From assembly GCA_947255165.1 (NCBI GenBank), contig CAMYFZ010000002.1, positions 1 to 64,000 of the forward strand: a stretch of DNA of 64,000 bases, in the 5' to 3' direction. Position numbers and translations under genes: made by a program. Below are positions 44,000-52,392 of the stretch, piece by piece (positions within the stretch are counted from its first letter, which is position 1; every line of letters begins with the position of its first letter). The DNA comes from an uncultured Varibaculum sp. Its GTDB lineage: Bacteria > Actinomycetota > Actinomycetes > Actinomycetales > Actinomycetaceae. A model generated the notes under the pieces. It did not search any database and was not told the origin of the DNA. It saw nothing but the letters and a program-made list of their open reading frames with translations.

Positions 44000-44773
44000 T
44001 CACTTTCTGATAAATGGCAGTTCCGGCATACAGTCACGCTCGGCGATGTGTGCCAGCATTTCGGCGAACCCCTTCGGATCACGAATCTGATATTGCATGT
44101 GATCGTATCCCTCAAACACGGGATAATGGCCGCAGGGGTAGGCTTCCATCACTGCTTGACGGTATTTGAAATGCTCCTCTTTGCTGCCGAACTCGAAATA
44201 AGTATGCTCTTGCAGCTTCTCGGGAAGCGGCGGAAAGGGCTTGTCCTCCAGACTGTCCGCCATCTGGCGGCGCAAATTTGTATAGGTCAGATTTTCCCCT
44301 GCGGCTATAAAATGCGGCTTTATGGAATCGTCGTCACACCACAGAATCTTTTTCAGTGTGCCGCCCTTCGACCAGTACAGGCTCTTGATGGCAAAATACA
44401 GAAACGGCGTCATGATACGACGCATGCCCTTTCCGATTTGGGCGAACTGCCCGCCGTCAAAGAAAGCGTGCTCCACGGGCAGCTTCATCTGCGTCAGAAA
44501 CGCCATGGCAAGGTCTGCACCGATGGAAGAAGCGACCACCATCGCCAGCCGCTCCACGCCCTGTCGATGCAGAAAGCCCTCCACCTGCCGTATTTCGTCC
44601 AGCTTGCTGACATATTTCTGCCCCTCACAGTAAACGGTGGAGGTGGGCAAGATACAGAAATATCGATCCTGCAAACACCTCGCAATCGGTTCGCTGCTCG
44701 ATCCTGTCACACCCATTGCATGAAAGAACAGCACGGCAGGATTCCTCCTGTCGCCGTATGTTTGAAACAGCAT
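44000..44773 (-). CDS. Alpha/beta hydrolase
   Basis: A 257-aa hydrolase: VLFFHAMGVTGS supplies the oxyanion region, ASSIGADLAM the nucleophile elbow with Ser (S-x-G-A variant), and GHYPVFEGYDHMQYQ the late His. A small esterase, lactonase or peptidase activity is possible. It is intact, unlike the hydrolase at 40158. GAGG upstream overlaps the end of the truncated membrane protein gene. Confidence 0.82.
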   Translation of the reverse strand: MLFQTYGDRRNPAVLFFHAMGVTGSSSEPIARCLQDRYFCILPTSTVYCEGQKYVSKLDEIRQVEGFLHRQGVERLAMVVASSIGADLAMAFLTQMKLPVEHAFFDGGQFAQIGKGMRRIMTPFLYFAIKSLYWSKGGTLKKILWCDDDSIKPHFIAAGENLTYTNLRRQMADSLEDKPFPPLPEKLQEHTYFEFGSKEEHFKYRQAVMEAYPCGHYPVFEGYDHMQYQIRDPKGFAEMLAHIAERDCMPELPFIRK

Positions 44774-44783
44774 TTCTATCGCC

Positions 44784-45041
44784 TCAGCTTTCCATAAAAA
44801 GCATCATGATTGCCGCCAGTGCTGCCGAAATGACCGCCATACCAACTGTGCCGAACAGCCACTTTTTCTGTTTGTCTTTTGCGGTGATGTACGGTTTCAG
44901 GTCTTCCGTTCCCGGAATTTCCCATGCGTTCGTATGTCCTACCCAATAGCCGTCAACCCAAAATCGGTCTATGAGATTCATAACGGACAGTATGACCAGC
45001 AGTTGCCAAAAGCCCGCAAGAAAACCCCGCGCACCGTTGAG
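44784..45041 (-). pseudogene. 5'-truncated membrane protein at the island/tRNA junction
   Basis: The 85-codon frame reads through two membrane helices (FLAGFWQLLVILSVMNLI and WLFGTVGMAVISAALAAIMM) separated by a soluble loop with GHTNAWEIPGTEDLKPYI. It opens directly after a TAA at 45042-45044 with no start codon, 18 bp from the tRNA-fMet 3' end. ATG 44981 is internal to the first helix. The most likely explanation is a longer membrane protein whose front was removed when this DNA was joined to the tRNA locus. Confidence 0.6.
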
Positions 45042-45059
45042 TTACAGGATTTTCCTTAG

Positions 45060-45133
45060 TAGCGGGGGCTGGATTTGAACCAACGACCTCCGGGTTATGA
45101 GCCCGGCGAGCTACCGAACTGCTCCACCCCGCG
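45060..45133 (-). tRNA. Initiator tRNA-fMet (CAT)
   Basis: Folded from the minus strand: acceptor CGCGGGG with CCCCGCT and an unpaired C1-U72 end, D-arm GAGCAGTTCGGTAGCTC, anticodon arm CCGGGCTCATAACCCGG with the three G:C pairs typical of initiators, and T-loop TTCAAAT. The discriminator is A; CCA is not encoded. The mismatch at the end of the acceptor and the GGG/CCC stem mark it as initiator and not elongator Met. Confidence 0.95.
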
Positions 45134-45338
45134 TCGGCTTGTCTATGTTAAGCAGGTGAGGCAACTAAACGCAAAAAAATTCACTGTAGAAGAAGTCACG
45201 TTAAGGAAGTCGAAGTTAAAACGGCAGTACAAAAGCAAATGATCGGAAAAATAAACTGCTAATCAAGGGTTATTAAACTGACGGGTGAAGGCTAATAGCT
45301 GGGATGGAAATCCCTAGAAAAAAGAAGCAATTACTTTT

Positions 45339-46028
45339 TTATAGCGCCCGCAGAACGGTTACGACTTTTCCTAAAATCGTGGCGTTATCGCCAGGAATGG
45401 GAGTAAATGCCGGGTTGTGGGGGAGGAGCCAGATATGCCCCTCACGGCGTGCCAGAGTTTTGACGGTGGCTTCGCCGTCAATCATGGCGGCTACGATTTC
45501 GCCAAGTTCTGCCACGTTTTGGCGGCGCACCACCACCCAATCGCCATCGCAAATCGCCGCATCAATCATGGATTCGCCGTGGACTTTCAACATAAATAGC
45601 TCGCCATCCCCGGTAAGTAGGGTGGGGAGAGTAAAAACGTCCTCGATGTGTTGCTGGGCGTCGATAGGAGTACCGGCCGCAATTTGACCCACCAAGGGAA
45701 TGGCGTGATGGTTTAAGGGAGCAACTTCCGCATTTGCAGAAATGTTGCTGGGGGCTGTCTCATCTGGAGTAGCATGCGGAGCGAACTGGGGATTAATTTC
45801 GAGGGCGCGACTGCGCCCGGCTGCGCGAAGTAAAAACCCTTGGCTGACCAGGTTATCTAAATGATGTTTTACGGTTGAGGAAGACGATAGCCCTACTGCA
45901 GCAGCTATTTCCCGCACCGAGGGAGGATAGCCGCGATCACGAATCCCGGCACAGACTGCTTCAAAAATACTGCGCGTACGTGGACGTAGGTCAGCAAGGT
46001 CTAGTTCGCGCTCTGGTTCTTGTCTCAT
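45339..46028 (-). CDS. lexA: LexA repressor
   Basis: SOS master repressor, 229 aa. N-terminal winged helix (RTRSIFEAVCAGIRDRGYPP, then SVREIAAAVGLSSSSTVKHH), Ala-Gly cleavage site in GQIAAGTPI, and the Ser/Lys pair in VHGESMIDA and GEATVKTL. The ATG 46028 follows GGGAGGAAC; longer frames upstream run into the divergent gene and lack family similarity. Three LexA boxes lie between it and the divergent gene. Confidence 0.96.
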   Translation of the reverse strand: MRQEPERELDLADLRPRTRSIFEAVCAGIRDRGYPPSVREIAAAVGLSSSSTVKHHLDNLVSQGFLLRAAGRSRALEINPQFAPHATPDETAPSNISANAEVAPLNHHAIPLVGQIAAGTPIDAQQHIEDVFTLPTLLTGDGELFMLKVHGESMIDAAICDGDWVVVRRQNVAELGEIVAAMIDGEATVKTLARREGHIWLLPHNPAFTPIPGDNATILGKVVTVLRAL

Positions 46029-46078
46029 GTTCCTCCCGCCTTCGTAAACCGATTCTAGGAAACTGTGACCCATTATGC

Positions 46079-46090
46079 AAACATTTGTTC
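46079..46090. promoter_or_regulatory. LexA box 1
   Basis: AAACATTTGTTC differs by one base from the palindrome GAACNNNNGTTC. It is the copy nearest lexA (51 bp before the start codon), consistent with autoregulation. Confidence 0.75.
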
Positions 46091-46142
46091 GACAAATTTG
46101 GAATTTTCGCTTGATTTTCCTACCGGTTATCGCTAGTCTATC

Positions 46143-46154
46143 AAACAGATGTTC
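46143..46154. promoter_or_regulatory. LexA box 2
   Basis: AAACAGATGTTC matches the GAACNNNNGTTC palindrome with one mismatch in the left half. It lies only 3 bp from box 3, so two LexA dimers could bind on neighbouring faces of the SOS-gene promoter. Confidence 0.65.
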
Positions 46155-46157
46155 GAA

Positions 46158-46169
46158 GAACATTTGTTC
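46158..46169. promoter_or_regulatory. LexA box 3 (perfect)
   Basis: GAACATTTGTTC is a perfect actinobacterial/Bacillus-type SOS box, extended by CG/GA on its edges. It ends 15 bp before the start codon of the divergent gene and should strongly repress it. Confidence 0.85.
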
Positions 46170-46184
46170 GAGAAAGGTAAAGTC

Positions 46185-46769
46185 ATGTCCACACAGCTTT
46201 CTTTCAATCTGGAAGAACTAGCCCAAAAACGGGTAGTGGGTTTGGGGGACTACCAGTTGGCGCAGCAGCCAACGGTAAAAAGCAAACGCCCTCACCTGCA
46301 GTTGGTCGACGCTACCTATTTAGAACGTGCGCGGGCAAAGACCCGCCATCCTGCGGGATCAAAACTCACCTGTCCACTCGCCGTCGGTAGGGAGAACCGT
46401 ACGGAGGGAGCGGCAGCTGCTTTTGACTCGCTTCCACAGTGGGCGCGCCGAGCGCGGCGCTCTGTCAAGGTAGAACCTATGTTGGCAGCGGTTCCTCCCG
46501 CTGCCAACGCGGAAAACCAAGACAGTGCGCGGCGCTCGGCTCCCCAAAACAAGCTAACTCGCAACCTCTGGGTTCCCCGGATCAGCCGGAAACTATTCCG
46601 GGTTTGCCTAGGCCTACTAGCAGTAGCTGCGGCCCTGATCGCCGGTACCGGCCTGGGATGGTATTGGGATGCAGCAGGAGCTGGGGATCAAGCAGTGCCG
46701 CAAGTATCTGGGGAGCTGGTGACAGAAAATAGTCAGGCATCCTCTGCGGATCTACTTTTAGGACAGTAA
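46185..46769 (+). CDS. SOS-controlled single-pass membrane protein, probable division inhibitor without LysM
   Basis: Position, divergence from lexA and the three LexA boxes match the SOS division inhibitors of actinobacteria (DivS of Corynebacterium, ChiZ of Mycobacterium). The 194-aa product has a basic, disordered cytoplasmic part of ~135 residues, one helix (FRVCLGLLAVAAALIAGTGLGW, about 138-160) and a short acidic outer tail of about 35 residues. A LysM domain, usual in many relatives, is absent. Start ATG 46185 after AGAAAGG. Function is inferred from context. Confidence 0.7.
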   Translation: MSTQLSFNLEELAQKRVVGLGDYQLAQQPTVKSKRPHLQLVDATYLERARAKTRHPAGSKLTCPLAVGRENRTEGAAAAFDSLPQWARRARRSVKVEPMLAAVPPAANAENQDSARRSAPQNKLTRNLWVPRISRKLFRVCLGLLAVAAALIAGTGLGWYWDAAGAGDQAVPQVSGELVTENSQASSADLLLGQ

Positions 46770-46934
46770 ATTAACTGCCGGCTCCCCGCCGCAAGTCGCT
46801 ATCCCCGGGGACGCAAATGCGCATTTTGTAAGCTGATCTCTGCTTGCGGAATCGTCTCTTAGAGGGCAGTGATGCAAGAGTGTCATATGTTGCGATAAGC
46901 TAGACCTCCAGGTTGTTTATTCATGGGGGAAACC

Positions 46935-47417
46935 TTGCACTGTCCGTTCTGTCATAACGATGATTCTCGAGTAATTGATTCGCGAACCGCTGAAGACGGC
47001 AACGCTATTCGGCGGCGCCGGGAGTGTACCGCGTGCAATAAACGATTCACCACTATCGAGTCTGCGGCTCTTTCAGTACGCAAACGTTCGGGGATCCTGG
47101 AGCCTTTTTCCCGCGAGAAAGTAGTTAGCGGAGTAAAGAAAGCCTGCCAAGGACGTCCGGTCAGTAACGATGACCTGGCGAAACTAGCGCAGCAGGTGGA
47201 AGAAGACCTGCGTGCCACGGGGAAATCGCAAATCGATAGCCATTCGATTGGACGCGCCATTCTCAGGCCGCTTAGAGAACTAGACGTTGTCGCCTATCTC
47301 CGTTTCGCCTCGGTATATTCCTCATTCGACGATCTGGATGATTTCCAAGCCGCCATTGACGAAATCCGAGCTGAGCAGGATGAAACTAGCGCAGAGATAA
47401 CACCCGCAGCCCAATAG
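46935..47417 (+). CDS. nrdR: NrdR repressor of ribonucleotide reductase genes
   Basis: NrdR senses dNTP/ATP and represses nrd operons. It has the Cys4 zinc ribbon CPFC..CTAC, then [17 protein letters not shown] and the ATP-cone ([19 protein letters not shown]) and [12 protein letters not shown]. The family almost always begins M-H/R-CPFC, matching the TTG at 46935 (MHCPFCHN) with GGGGGA just upstream; ATG 46923 would add four residues and is the alternative. About 160 aa. Its 3' end overlaps the convergent serA by 32 bp. Confidence 0.94.
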   Translation: MHCPFCHNDDSRVIDSRTAEDGNAIRRRRECTACNKRFTTIESAALSVRKRSGILEPFSREKVVSGVKKACQGRPVSNDDLAKLAQQVEEDLRATGKSQIDSHSIGRAILRPLRELDVVAYLRFASVYSSFDDLDDFQAAIDEIRAEQDETSAEITPAAQ

Positions 47418-48594
47418 TTTCGGGCATAGAACGAATCTCTGCCACCGCCGAGACTGGCAGCTCGGAAGCAATATCCGTAAGCGCGTATCCAACCTCACCT
47501 TCGGTGCCCAGGATCTGACCATTAATGTTCACATCCTGGTTGGCGAAAACCTGGTTGATACGACCTAGCACCCCGGGCATATTCGCGTGTAAGAATGCCA
47601 AGCGATATAAAGAATCAGGATGCGCGTTCAGGTTCAAATTGGGCATATTTACGCTCATTTCAGTGCTGCCCCGGTGCCAATATTCAGCTATTTTATGTGC
47701 TACAAACTGACCGATATCAAACTGGGCCTCCAAGGTAGAGCCCCCGATATGCGGAGTCAAAATGGTGTTAGGCAGCCCCAGCAGAGGGGAGTGGAACTCG
47801 TTTCCGTTCTTCTTAGGTTCTTCGGGATACACATCCACCGCAGCCCCCGAAACTTTTCCGGAACGAATATTCTCTGCTAAGGCCTCCACATCTACCACGG
47901 TGCCCCGCGACAAGTTTATGAAAATCACGCCGTCTTTCATCTGTTCAAACTGGCGCTTGCCGATTAAACCTTCGTTGGATTTACGTCCATCAACGTGCAG
48001 GGAAATGAAATCGGCAGTTTTTAGAACTTCATCCATAGAGGGTAAAGCGCGGGCATTACCCATAGCCAAACGCTGGGCGGAGTCATAAAAGACTACATTC
48101 ATTCCCATTGCCTCGGCCAGTACCGAAAGCTGGGTTCCGATATTTCCATAACCGATGATCCCTAGGGTCTTTCCGCGTACTTCATGTGATCCGGAGGCGC
48201 TCTTATTCCAGATTCCGCGTTGTAAATCGTGGTTACGGGTCTCAATGTGGCGCGCCAGGTTGATGATGTGTCCAATAGCCAGTTCCACCACCGAGCGGGT
48301 GTTGGAATAGGGGGCGTTAAAAACCGTGACTCCGTCTTTCGTTGCAGCTGGTAAATCTACCTGATTGGTCCCGATGCAAAAGCACCCCACTACCTGCAGG
48401 CGCGGGCAGGAGGAGATTACCCGCGAGGTGATATGAGTCTTTGAGCGGATACCCACGATATCGGCATCTTGCAATCGTTCGATCAAAGCATCCTCGTCTA
48501 GAGAGCCTTTGACCCGCTCTATCTCAATGTCGTAACTGGAAAAAACCTCATCCGCTACCTGGTGCGGATCCTCAAGTAAAACTGCCTTCGTCAT
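47386..48594 (-). CDS. serA: D-3-phosphoglycerate dehydrogenase
   Basis: First step of serine synthesis. Rossmann fingerprint [12 protein letters not shown], substrate Arg in [13 protein letters not shown], catalytic Glu and His in the DVYPEEP and [12 protein letters not shown] region, and a C-terminal ACT domain ([18 protein letters not shown]) for serine feedback. Length 402 aa, the short E. coli-like form without the intervening domain of many actinobacterial enzymes. No neighbouring serine genes. Confidence 0.95.
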   Translation of the reverse strand: MTKAVLLEDPHQVADEVFSSYDIEIERVKGSLDEDALIERLQDADIVGIRSKTHITSRVISSCPRLQVVGCFCIGTNQVDLPAATKDGVTVFNAPYSNTRSVVELAIGHIINLARHIETRNHDLQRGIWNKSASGSHEVRGKTLGIIGYGNIGTQLSVLAEAMGMNVVFYDSAQRLAMGNARALPSMDEVLKTADFISLHVDGRKSNEGLIGKRQFEQMKDGVIFINLSRGTVVDVEALAENIRSGKVSGAAVDVYPEEPKKNGNEFHSPLLGLPNTILTPHIGGSTLEAQFDIGQFVAHKIAEYWHRGSTEMSVNMPNLNLNAHPDSLYRLAFLHANMPGVLGRINQVFANQDVNINGQILGTEGEVGYALTDIASELPVSAVAEIRSMPETIGLRVLSLR

Positions 48595-48656
48595 GTCTCT
48601 ATCTTTTCAGCGCGGCCTTTGCTTGGCAAAACTGTCCGCTCTGCGGTCCCAACCTA

Positions 48657-50939
48657 TTAGCTCCACCCTTTGGGGAGCTGGCTGGTATATAGGGTGACGA
48701 GGTGGCGGGTAGGGCGGGTCATCGCCACGAATAAATTTCCGACGCTTTCGGTAGAAATATGGGCCGGTTCCAGCAGAATTACGCTGTCGAACTCCAGTCC
48801 TTTGGAAGTAACTGCAGATAGCAAACAAACTCGATCGCTAATCGGATCGCTACCTACCTCCAGGGAAAGTTGAGAAACCAGAGGGGTAATCTCCGGGAAA
48901 TCTCCGTCGCTGCAAATCAGGGCAATGCGTCCTCGCCCTTGACCTAAGGTGCGGTCTAAGTAGCTGACCTCGTCGGTAATAGCTTCGCTTAAAGCTGGGC
49001 CGTCAATTGCGGCTACCTTCCTGGTTATCAGCGAGTCGGGATCTTGTCGGACCGCCTGTACCGGATAGGGGGAGGGGCGGCCGGCAGCGGCAGTAACTGT
49101 CTCCGCTAAGTCCATAATCTCTTTGGGAGTGCGATAACACACCGTTAAATAGGCCTCTTCTTCCAGGGCGTCGCTGGCAGGTCCCAGCAGCTGGCTCCAA
49201 GAAGAACCGCCTTTAGTAATCCGCTGGGCTAGGTCTCCTACCACGGTAAATGAACGCGACGGGCAGCGCCGCAGCAGGCAACGCCAATCCATCGGGGATA
49301 GTTCTTGGGCTTCATCGACCACCACGTGTCCATAGGTCCAGGTGCGGTCGGCATAGGCTTTCTCCGCTAGAGAACACTCTTCTCGGCTGGCTTCTGCCCG
49401 GCGAGCCAGCATATTGGCGGAAACAATTCCGTCTCCCAGTCCCTGCCCCTCGATCGCAGCCTGAGCACGAGTACGCTCTCGCTCGCGGGCAGCAGATCGG
49501 GCACGCCGGGAACTGGGAGAGGTAACGTCTGGCAAATCTCCGAGAAGTTCCGCTAGCTCATCGAGTAAGGGTACGTCGGCGGGTGTAAAGGCGTCTCCTT
49601 TCGGGCGGTAAAGAATTTCTTGTTCCTCGATACTGAATTCGCTGGCAAAGCGGGCAAGGAATGCGGGATATGCATAAAGTCTTCGCAAAAGATCTTGAGC
49701 AGAGTAGGGCATCCAACAAAGATTGATTACCCGGCGGACATTGAGGTTAGAGCGCAAATCTTCACGCACCAGAGCCCGCTCAGAAAGGGCGTCGCGATTG
49801 GATTCAATCTCGCCTAAGCCGGCAGCTTGGGCGGCTATGGTTAGCTCTGCTTGTTCGCGGCGTGTTTCAGTATCTAGGTACTGGTCAGTTAAGGAATCCA
49901 ACACCTGGGAAACAAAGATTTCCCGCGCCTGGTTGTGAGGCTTGCCGCTTAGACGCGCTCGGCGAATTGCCTCTTTTACTACTCGCGGATGCAACACCAG
50001 TTTAGTTGCGCCCGCCGCTAATTGTTGATCCGCTTCTGGAACCCGCTGCAAAGAGCGCACCGTATTTTTAATCAGGTTTACCCAGCGTAAATCACCTTTT
50101 AAAGCCGCGATCTTCGGGTGTTCTTTTCCCTGGGCGCCAGTGCCGGGCAATATATTTGCCATGGTGGTGGAGACCACCCCGGTTTCTCCCAGGGCAGGTA
50201 ATACTTGCTCAATGTAGCGTAAAAAAGCGGGGGAAGGGCCTACTATCAACACCCCGGATTTCGCTAAGCGTTCTGCCTGTTCATAGAGCAAAAAGGCGGC
50301 GCGATGCAATGCCACTGCGGTTTTCCCGGTGCCCGGCCCGCCCTGGATTACCAGGATTTGGGAGGTGTTAGCGCGGATTATGCGATCTTGTTCCCCTTGA
50401 ATAGTGGCCACAATATCTCCCATATGGCCGGAGCGTTCTGCTTGTAGCGATGCCAACAGCGCCCCTTCGCCTTGCAGCTCTACCCCTTCTTGATGTGCAT
50501 GGGATAGGTCAAAGGGTTCGTCCTCTAGCGAGGTGACCTTCCGGCGGTGTAAACCGATATGGCGCCGACTAGCCATTCCCATCGGTTGGCGGGCAGTTGC
50601 CTGATAAAAGGCAGTAGCGGCGCTGGCCCGCCAATCCATTAGCACCTGCGAATGGTTGCTATCTTGCAGCCCTACCCGGCCAATATAGAATTCATTGCCC
50701 GAAAGGGGAGTCAATTTTCCAAATACGAGGCGTTCTTCCACTCGTTCTAAGCGGCTAGCTTGATCTCCTAAATGAGCTGCCATTACGTCACGTTCAGAGC
50801 GGTTTTGTGGGGAACCAGTGGCGCCTAGTGCCTGTACCTGGCGTTGACGCTTGCGATAGCCGGTGCGCGCATCATCTAACACCTGGTAGATGCGATCTAC
50901 TTCCGCCTGCTCACGAGCAAGTTCTGCGGGATCAGTCAA
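48657..50939 (-). CDS. HelD/HelR-like superfamily 1 ATPase acting on RNA polymerase
   Basis: HelD-type motors release RNA polymerase from stalled or nucleic-acid-bound states; actinobacterial HelR can also protect against rifampicin. Seen: an N-terminal coiled coil (EQAEVDRIYQVLDD), Walker A IQGGPGTGKTAVALHR, motif II VVDEAQELSPMDWR, motif III/IV VVGDLAQRI, and motif VI ICSDG..SKGLEFDSVILL and FVAMTRPTRHLV. About 760 aa. The TTG 50939 is preceded by AAGGGGAA and gives the family-like start MTDPAELAREQ; the upstream ATG 51002 lacks a ribosome site. Confidence 0.88.
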   Translation of the reverse strand: MTDPAELAREQAEVDRIYQVLDDARTGYRKRQRQVQALGATGSPQNRSERDVMAAHLGDQASRLERVEERLVFGKLTPLSGNEFYIGRVGLQDSNHSQVLMDWRASAATAFYQATARQPMGMASRRHIGLHRRKVTSLEDEPFDLSHAHQEGVELQGEGALLASLQAERSGHMGDIVATIQGEQDRIIRANTSQILVIQGGPGTGKTAVALHRAAFLLYEQAERLAKSGVLIVGPSPAFLRYIEQVLPALGETGVVSTTMANILPGTGAQGKEHPKIAALKGDLRWVNLIKNTVRSLQRVPEADQQLAAGATKLVLHPRVVKEAIRRARLSGKPHNQAREIFVSQVLDSLTDQYLDTETRREQAELTIAAQAAGLGEIESNRDALSERALVREDLRSNLNVRRVINLCWMPYSAQDLLRRLYAYPAFLARFASEFSIEEQEILYRPKGDAFTPADVPLLDELAELLGDLPDVTSPSSRRARSAARERERTRAQAAIEGQGLGDGIVSANMLARRAEASREECSLAEKAYADRTWTYGHVVVDEAQELSPMDWRCLLRRCPSRSFTVVGDLAQRITKGGSSWSQLLGPASDALEEEAYLTVCYRTPKEIMDLAETVTAAAGRPSPYPVQAVRQDPDSLITRKVAAIDGPALSEAITDEVSYLDRTLGQGRGRIALICSDGDFPEITPLVSQLSLEVGSDPISDRVCLLSAVTSKGLEFDSVILLEPAHISTESVGNLFVAMTRPTRHLVTLYTSQLPKGWS

Positions 50940-51069
50940 GAAGTTCCCCTTCCCTTGAGAAAAGTAGGCGTCTATTATACCCGCTAAATCTGAAAACCGC
51001 ATAGCTCGGGCGAGGGGCGGTGCGCGAGCGGCGCATGCCAGGTAGGCTGGACTAAAGAATGGAGGGTAG

Positions 51070-52389
51070 ATGACAGATCGCAGCCGTTTTATAATCCCCG
51101 GTCCTGCCTACGAGAATACGCAGGCCGAGGTGCTGCTCTATGCCTTTTCAGGGGCGATAGATTCCGGCGATATCGGCGGAATGATTATTGAACAGCTCTT
51201 GCATGCCCTTCCTCATGAAGAAGTTGCACGTTTCGCCCTAGAGACGGTGCTGGACTATCGGGCGCGGCGCCCGCGAATAACTATTGAAAATTGGACGATG
51301 ACGGATATGCGCTATCCCAGTTGCAACCTGGAGCGGATAACCGATTATTCTGGCCGTAATATTTTGCTGCTGCGCGGTCTGGAACCCGATATCAACTGGG
51401 AAGATTTTTCCCTGGCAATTTTTGAGGTTTGCCAGAAGATGGGGGTAAAACAGGCGGTTGATCTGATGGGGATCGCCGCCAACATCCCCCACACCCGGAT
51501 TCCCTTCATTAACCAGACTTCTCCGAATCCGGATCTGCTACCTCCGCAAACCGAGATGCCGGGTACTTTTATCATCACCGCTTCTTTCGGGCAGTATCTG
51601 CAGATGCTGTTCAAGATGATTTCGGTGCAAGCGCGGGGAATTGTGGTGGGGGTTCCCTACTACTTGGCTGATGGGCAGTACCCGCCGGGGGCGGTTAGTG
51701 CTATTCAGTATCTTTCAGAAACCATGAATCTGGATTTGCCGATGGGGGATCTGGAAGCGGCAAGTGCTCAAATGATTAAAGAGGTCAGCGCGCAGCTGGA
51801 TGAAAATCCAGAGGCCAAAGAACTGATCGAAAAAATGGAACAGCACTATGATGAGGCGCTGACCCAACCCTGGGGAGAGTTGCATCCTAAGTCTTTGGCG
51901 GAATCGGTAGATTCTCGTTCTGGGGATGCGATAGCTGAACGTATCGAGAGGTTCTTAGCGCAAGTAAATCCCCAAGACTCCTCAGAAGAAACCGCGGAGG
52001 GGCTTTTGGCGGGACGCGACGATTTGCTGGCTCATCTGGCACAAAAGGTAGCCGCGCGTCAGCGGATCGAAATTAATCCCCGCCTACCCGAGCAGGCAAT
52101 TAAAGCCGCAGATAGTCAACCTGAAAAATCTTCCGCTCCGGCTAAAGAGGAAGCTGTCGGCAAGCGGCAAGCAATCGCCGACAAACAGTCGGTTTCTCGC
52201 GCAGATGCCCCGAAGGGCAGGTATTTCCCGCCGCGACGTTCCCATCTAAAGCGCCAGCGGGCGCAGGGTCACTCGGGAAATATTGGTCCCAGTACCCCCG
52301 CTCCGCCTCCTGGCAGTAATCAGGAACCCGACCCTAAAACAGCTGGGCAGAGCAAAGCAGATGAAGCCGGGGACAGTAGAGAGCACTGA
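51070..52389 (+). CDS. PAC2 family protein with long disordered C-terminus
   Basis: PAC2 (proteasome assembly chaperone-like) fold over residues ~1-265: the opening FIIPGPAYENTQAEVLLYAF, LLLRGLEPDINWEDF, VDLMGIAANIPHTR and ITASFGQYLQ. The last ~130 residues are charged and proline-rich with no fold expected. The actinobacterial family is widespread but its role is not settled. Followed 3 bp later by dinB, so the two are probably co-expressed. Confidence 0.85.
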   Translation: MTDRSRFIIPGPAYENTQAEVLLYAFSGAIDSGDIGGMIIEQLLHALPHEEVARFALETVLDYRARRPRITIENWTMTDMRYPSCNLERITDYSGRNILLLRGLEPDINWEDFSLAIFEVCQKMGVKQAVDLMGIAANIPHTRIPFINQTSPNPDLLPPQTEMPGTFIITASFGQYLQMLFKMISVQARGIVVGVPYYLADGQYPPGAVSAIQYLSETMNLDLPMGDLEAASAQMIKEVSAQLDENPEAKELIEKMEQHYDEALTQPWGELHPKSLAESVDSRSGDAIAERIERFLAQVNPQDSSEETAEGLLAGRDDLLAHLAQKVAARQRIEINPRLPEQAIKAADSQPEKSSAPAKEEAVGKRQAIADKQSVSRADAPKGRYFPPRRSHLKRQRAQGHSGNIGPSTPAPPPGSNQEPDPKTAGQSKADEAGDSREH

Positions 52390-52392
52390 CCG

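Larger units (their letters stand above)
33905..45041 (-). other. Foreign gene cluster downstream of tRNA-fMet: ABC exporter, three ATC-hydrolase-like proteins, tailoring enzymes
   Basis: About 11 kb in which every gene is on the minus strand, many overlapping by ATGA. Codon use is visibly different from both sides (heavy GGC/GCC/CTG/CAG/AAG; long antisense open frames) and protein style resembles gut Clostridia. The right edge falls between 45042 and 45059, next to the 3' end of tRNA-fMet, and truncates a membrane-protein gene; the left edge falls near 33,900 before the terminator. No integrase, transposase or clear direct repeats are seen. Contents suggest modification and export, or detoxification, of a small molecule. 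Confidence 0.65.

Noticed and set aside
44784..44981. Complete 65-aa small membrane protein or bacteriocin-like gene
   Set aside because: The frame continues upstream in coding style through a membrane helix, and the ATG has no ribosome site, so a truncated larger protein is more likely.
33905..45041. Integrative element, prophage or transposon
   Set aside because: No integrase, relaxase, transposase, phage gene or terminal inverted repeats could be recognised; called only as a foreign gene cluster.
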